Source of the DNA: Chitinophagaceae bacterium
GTDB lineage: Bacteria; Bacteroidota; Bacteroidia; Chitinophagales; Chitinophagaceae
NCBI GenBank assembly: GCA_023251255.1
Contig: JAHEZD010000051.1
Location: 7,768 to 41,123 of the forward strand
DNA length: 33,356 nt
Direction: 5' to 3'
This document shows positions 31,258-33,356 of the stretch, in pieces. A model generated the notes under the pieces. It was not told where the DNA came from and did not search any database. It worked only from the letters and a program-made list of their open reading frames with translations. The position numbers and the translations under genes were made by a program. The stretch's first letter is position 1. Every line of letters starts with the position of its first letter.

Positions 31258-32097
31258 ATGTCTACAGTAAACCTTACACAAACTGCCTCCCAAGTTCGTC
31301 GTGATATTGTAAGAATGGTGCATGCCGTTCAAAGTGGCCACCCCGGTGGTTCGTTGGGCTGCACGGATTTCCTAACTGCCCTGTACTTCAAAGTATTGGA
31401 ACACAAACCGGCGTTCAATATGGATGGTACGGATGAAGATGTATTCATTCTTTCCAATGGCCATATTTCCCCTGTATTCTATTCCGTACTTGCTAGGTCT
31501 GGCTATTTTGACGTAAAGGAACTGGCCACATTCAGGAAAATAAATTCAAGGTTACAAGGCCACCCCACTACACATGAACACTTACCGGGTGTTAGGAGTG
31601 CAAGCGGTTCCTTGGGCCAAGGAATGAGTGTGGCTATCGGTGTGGCACTTACAAAGAAATTGAACAATGACAAGCACCTGGTTTTTTCATTGCATGGTGA
31701 TGGTGAACTGCAGGAAGGCCAAAATTGGGAAGCCATCATGTTTGCACCCCACAATAAAATCGATAACCTTATTATAACCATTGATTATAATGGGCAACAA
31801 ATTGACGGTCCTACCGCTAAGGTCCTGAACCTTGAAAATCTGAAGGCCAAGTTTGAGGCATTTAATTGGACGGTTCTTGAGATGGACGGAAATGATATGG
31901 ATGACGTGGTTGCAGGACTGGACAAGGCAAAATCCTTGACAGGCCAAGGCAAACCTATTTGCATCCTGATGAAAACAATTATGGGAAAAGGGGTAGATTT
32001 CATGGAAGGCGGTCATGAATGGCATGGCATTGCTCCTAATGATGAACAACTTGCCAAGGCTTTGGCCCAATTGCCAGAAACATTGGGAGATTATTAA
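31258..32097 (+). CDS. Transketolase, N-terminal (TPP-binding) subunit of the split form
   Basis: A 279-residue protein covering only the thiamine-diphosphate-binding half of transketolase, an enzyme of the non-oxidative pentose phosphate pathway. Visible are A-V-Q-S-G-H-P-G-G-S-L-G-C-T-D-F, G-H-I-S-P-V-F-Y, L-G-Q-G-M-S-V-A-I-G-V-A, and the TPP motif H-G-D-G-E-L-Q-E-G-Q-N-W-E. The last His cluster G-G-H-E-W-H-G-I-A-P-N is also present. It ends normally at a stop codon, so it is the split-gene form and not a truncation. The C-terminal subunit is usually the next gene; here the next gene is uvrC on the opposite strand. Confidence 0.92.
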   Translation: MSTVNLTQTASQVRRDIVRMVHAVQSGHPGGSLGCTDFLTALYFKVLEHKPAFNMDGTDEDVFILSNGHISPVFYSVLARSGYFDVKELATFRKINSRLQGHPTTHEHLPGVRSASGSLGQGMSVAIGVALTKKLNNDKHLVFSLHGDGELQEGQNWEAIMFAPHNKIDNLIITIDYNGQQIDGPTAKVLNLENLKAKFEAFNWTVLEMDGNDMDDVVAGLDKAKSLTGQGKPICILMKTIMGKGVDFMEGGHEWHGIAPNDEQLAKALAQLPETLGDY

Positions 32098-32246
32098 AAT
32101 GTTACCGCTGCTACTGAACAGAAAACGCACAAGTGCTTAGCATACATAGAACATGAAAAAATATTTTGGCTGATTTGAGTATTGTTTTATCGTTAACACT
32201 CTATATCTTAGCAGCGGTTTTTCATAGGATATTGGATTTTAAAAAC

Positions 32247-32284
32247 GGGGCTGGATGTTTATCCGGGCCCCTTTTTCTTTTTAG
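32247..32284. terminator. Strong terminator between the transketolase subunit and uvrC
   Basis: A stem formed by GGGGCTGGAT (32247-32256) and ATCCGGGCCCC (32261-32271), with one bulged G and one G-T pair, a GTTT loop, then TTTTTCTTTTT. On the minus strand a T run also follows, so it may serve both convergent transcripts. Confidence 0.75.
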
Positions 32285-32312
32285 GACCTATTTCTTTTAT
32301 TTGGAAACAATC

Positions 32313-33356
32313 CTATTTATGGACCGAAAAGTATTCACTTACCAATTTGGCTTTTGCTGTTCCAATTACTTTCCCAAGTTCTTCCAATGAAATTGACCGG
32401 ATATTTTTTACGGACTTGAACGTTTTCAACAAGGTTGCAGCAGTTTGTTTTCCGATACCACTTATGTCTTCCAGTTCATTTTTGAAGGTTCCCCTGGAAC
32501 GCTGGTTCCTGTGAAAGGTGATACCGAAACGGTGCACTTCATCCCTGACAAACCTTATGAGCTTCAGGCTATCACTATCCCATGGCAACTTGAAGGATTC
32601 GGAATCGCCTGGAAAGAATATTTCCTCTTCGTTTTTTGCCAAACCGACTACTACCATTTTTGCAGATAGCCCCAAGGCCCCAATACTTTCCATGGCTGCA
32701 CTTAGTTGTCCCTTGCCACCATCAATAATAACCAACTGTGGCAGCTCCTTTTCTTCTTCCGTAAGCCGTTTGTACCTTCTGTAAACAACTTCTTTCATGG
32801 TAGCGAAGTCATTGATACCAGTAACCGTTTTTACGTTGAACCTGCGGTAATCTTCTTTGCTTGGTACCCCATCCCTAAAACAGACCATGGCAGACACCGG
32901 GTAACTCCCCTGGAAATTGGAATTATCAAAACATTCAATATGCACGGGCAGTTCGGGCAGATGCAAATAGTCCATCAGTTCATACAAAACTTTCTTTTTC
33001 TCCATATCACTCTTGCCCTCAAGCCTCAATATCTTTTTCTTCCTGAGTTCTTCCGTAAAATAGTTTACGTTTTTAAGCGATAGGTCAAGTAGTTTTTTCT
33101 TGTCGCCGGCTTTGGGTACTGTAACAAGGATATTGCTATCGGGATAGTTAATGTCAAAAGGAACAATGATCTCATTGGCAAGGCTATTGAAATCTTCACG
33201 GAAGGTATTGATGGCAAAGCATAGAACTTCTTCATCCGTTTCTTCTAATTGTGTTTGCAGTTGAATGGTATGTGTTTGCACAATTGTGCCATTTTGCACC
33301 ATTAAATAATTGACATAGGCGGTGTCATTTTCTTGGAGAATTGAAAACACGTCAAT
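32313..33356 (-). CDS. uvrC: UvrABC system protein C, C-terminal part (cut by window edge)
   Basis: The C-terminal portion (345 residues plus two more in frame to the edge) of UvrC, the excision nuclease subunit that makes the 5' and 3' incisions. The window edge cuts the gene: the frame runs through I-D-V to 33356 with no stop. Visible parts are the UvrC-characteristic E-C-F-D-N-S-N-F-Q-G-S-Y-P-V-S-A-M-V, Y-R-R-F, V-I-I-D-G-G-K-G-Q-L and D-E-V-H-R-F-G-I-T-F-H-R in the RNase H-like endonuclease domain. A C-terminal helix-hairpin-helix follows (D-I-S-G-I-G-K-Q-T-A-A-T-L-L). The GIY-YIG N-terminal nuclease is outside the window. The interior GTG at 33350 is not the start. Confidence 0.95.
   Translation of the reverse strand: MDVFSILQENDTAYVNYLMVQNGTIVQTHTIQLQTQLEETDEEVLCFAINTFREDFNSLANEIIVPFDINYPDSNILVTVPKAGDKKKLLDLSLKNVNYFTEELRKKKILRLEGKSDMEKKKVLYELMDYLHLPELPVHIECFDNSNFQGSYPVSAMVCFRDGVPSKEDYRRFNVKTVTGINDFATMKEVVYRRYKRLTEEEKELPQLVIIDGGKGQLSAAMESIGALGLSAKMVVVGLAKNEEEIFFPGDSESFKLPWDSDSLKLIRFVRDEVHRFGITFHRNQRSRGTFKNELEDISGIGKQTAATLLKTFKSVKNIRSISLEELGKVIGTAKAKLVSEYFSVHK

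Overview
The window reads as chromosomal DNA of a Bacteroidota bacterium, most likely from the Chitinophagaceae; the family placement is inference. The signs are a type IX secretion C-terminal domain, a PID-CTERM-like mini-protein, lineage-typical families (DUF4294, DUF3078, GSCFA, YcxB-like, DUF3472), lipoboxes of the L-x-x-C kind, and promoters of the TTG/TA-n-TTTG type rather than Shine-Dalgarno-led starts. No rRNA, tRNA, CRISPR array, complete IS or prophage was seen.

Layout. 1-5.3 kb: a DUF4294 exported protein, a small methyltransferase, a DUF779 protein with an eroded cysteine motif, a large T9SS cargo with a CBM9/DOMON-like front, a 63-residue protein that is almost only a sorting signal, and a convergent YcxB-like membrane protein. 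A 186-bp MITE-like element follows at 5376-5561. 5.6-9.6 kb: a glycosidase-like lipoprotein, a DUF3472-FKBP fusion and an S10 serine carboxypeptidase. 9.7-11.9 kb (minus): a three-gene signalling unit (multi-pass membrane protein, NarL-type histidine kinase, LuxR-type response regulator). 11.9-14.9 kb: an accessory-looking block with an exported protein of unknown family facing two paralogous, apparently cytosolic proteins of unknown family across a 349-bp control region with repeated operator-like palindromes.

15.0-18.8 kb: a small conserved protein, a PUA-type rRNA methyltransferase, and the chaperone pair grpE-dnaJ. 19.0-23.2 kb: a lipoprotein, two methyltransferases, a VOC protein and a GSCFA protein. 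23.2-24.9 kb: a G+C-rich islet with a striking nested A-tract/GCGACA inverted repeat, an XRE-type HTH gene, a coiled-coil gene, and a 67-bp duplication of that gene's 3' end placed beyond a perfect hairpin. 25.0-33.4 kb: mostly housekeeping genes (scpA, a DUF3078 protein, mscL, ppk2, an EamA transporter, frr, a WecA/MraY-type transferase, the N-terminal half of a split transketolase, and uvrC cut by the right edge).

Most of the window is ordinary core genome. The two places most likely to hold something undescribed are the 12-15 kb paralogue block with its operators and the 23.2-24.9 kb islet. Several genes were given starts inside a longer open frame; the reason is stated in each entry. All family calls come from reading motifs by eye, without database searches.
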